Assembly: GCF_011038845.1 (NCBI RefSeq)
Contig: NZ_JAAKDW010000008.1
Location: forward strand, 112,907 to 176,906
Length of the DNA stretch: 64,000 nucleotides
Source of the DNA: Enterococcus sp. ZJ1622
Lineage (GTDB): Bacteria > Bacillota > Bacilli > Lactobacillales > Enterococcaceae
Reading direction: 5' to 3'
Made by a program: the position numbers and the translations under genes. The notes beneath the pieces were generated by a model. It was given only the letters and a program-made list of their open reading frames with translations, made no database searches and had not been told where the DNA came from. Shown one piece after another: positions 63,560 through 64,000 of this stretch (the stretch's first letter is position 1; each line of letters begins with the position of its first letter).

Positions 63560-63588
63560 TTGACAAATAACAAACGATGAGTTATGAT
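63560..63588 (+). promoter_or_regulatory. rrn promoter P2
   Basis: TTGACA (63560-63565), a 17-base spacer, TATGAT (63583-63588), 96 bases after P1, preceded by an A-rich UP-like element. Confidence 0.85.
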
Positions 63589-63645
63589 AAATGAGTTGCT
63601 GAAAGATTTCGCTAAGCGAGATCGAAAAAAACTTTTAAAAAAGAG

Positions 63646-63674
63646 TTGACAATCACTTGTCTCTCTGATATGAT
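63646..63674 (+). promoter_or_regulatory. rrn promoter P3
   Basis: TTGACA (63646-63651), a 17-base spacer, TATGAT (63669-63674), 86 bases after P2. The leader that follows has the boxA-like GACCTTTGAAAACTGAACAA (63747-63766) used for antitermination and processing stems flanking 16S. Confidence 0.88.
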
Positions 63675-63885
63675 ATAAAAGTTGCTAAGGCAGCCGAACA
63701 GAGATCGGATTTCAAGCATCACTGCTTTGGATTTTGATCAAGTAGACCTTTGAAAACTGAACAAAGTAAGACAAACCAAATGTGTAGGGCGTCTTGATTG
63801 ATTCAAGACAACAAACATTTTTAACAAGCAAGCAATATGCTAGCAAACAAATTGAGCTTAACAGTTGAAAGACTGTTCTAACTTT

Positions 63886-64000
63886 TATTATGAGAGTTTG
63901 ATCCTGGCTCAGGACGAACGCTGGCGGCGTGCCTAATACATGCAAGTCGAACGCTTCTTTTTCCACCGGAGCTTGCTCCACCGGAAAAAGAGGAGTGGCG
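63886..64000 (+). rRNA. rrs: 16S ribosomal RNA (5' part, cut by window edge)
   Basis: The conserved 16S start GAGAGTTTGATCCTGGCTCAG-type block (63892 on), then GACGAACGCTGGCGGCGTGC and TACATGCAAGTCGAACG. The V1 hairpin reads CTTTTTCCACCGGAGCTTGC and CACCGGAAAAAG, which is that of the E. faecium group. The 5' end is placed by analogy; the gene runs past the window. Confidence 0.98.

Overview
The window is low-GC Firmicutes chromosome. It ends in the first ~115 bases of a 16S rRNA gene whose V1 region (CTTTTTCCACCGG...CCGGAAAAAG) is that of the Enterococcus faecium group. AGGAGG-type ribosome sites, consensus TTGACA/TATAAT promoters and gene order (tatD-rnmV-rsmA, ytkL-ytoI-nrnA, yutD-yutF) agree. 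I see no prophage, complete IS, CRISPR array or tRNA. Most of the window is core chromosome, with a few accessory metabolic modules.

Layout. 1-9.4 kb: a partial NUDIX hydrolase, metG, a secreted glycine-rich protein divergent from a membrane-anchored XRE regulator, an amino-acid permease, and the tatD-rnmV-rsmA RNA-maturation cluster. 9.5-16.8 kb: a probable niacin ECF transporter subunit under a NiaR-like palindrome, the sugar-ABC ATPase msmK under a cre box, methylglyoxal synthase, folT behind a THF riboswitch, and a heterodimeric multidrug-type ABC exporter. 18.7-26.2 kb: the glucoselysine/fructoselysine PTS operon (gfrR, gfrABCD, gfrE, gfrF), with a sigma-54 promoter that overlaps the terminator hairpin of gfrR. 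26.3-30.3 kb: a chitin module (AA10 LPMO, Rgg-type regulator, GH18 chitinase with two FnIII domains and a CBM5/12) and an adjacent 20-codon peptide gene with its own operator-bearing promoter. 30.4-43 kb: gpsA-galU, a candidate antisense RNA locus, a SIS protein, yfcC-iadA, csbD, a MacB-like ABC pair and RNase J2. 43-63 kb: housekeeping genes (ebsC-like deacylase, ytkL-ytoI-nrnA, yugP, tadA, SRP RNA, nucleotidase, yutD-yutF, pgpA, ferredoxin-NADP reductase, cyclophilin, patB, cvfD), a Mga-like regulator split by a one-base change in a T run, and TetR and PucR regulators. 63.4-64 kb: three tandem rrn promoters, leader and start of 16S.

The most unusual structure is a family of ~115-bp hairpin units (ends GGTGTTCC and ACAACCTC) in five intergenic clusters. 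Units fall into subtypes whose two arms differ together in sequence, so pairing is kept. Two units are chimeras that join the left arm of one subtype to the right arm of another. The clusters lie next to a recurring TGTGACA...TGTCACA terminator hairpin. I do not recognise this family under any published name.
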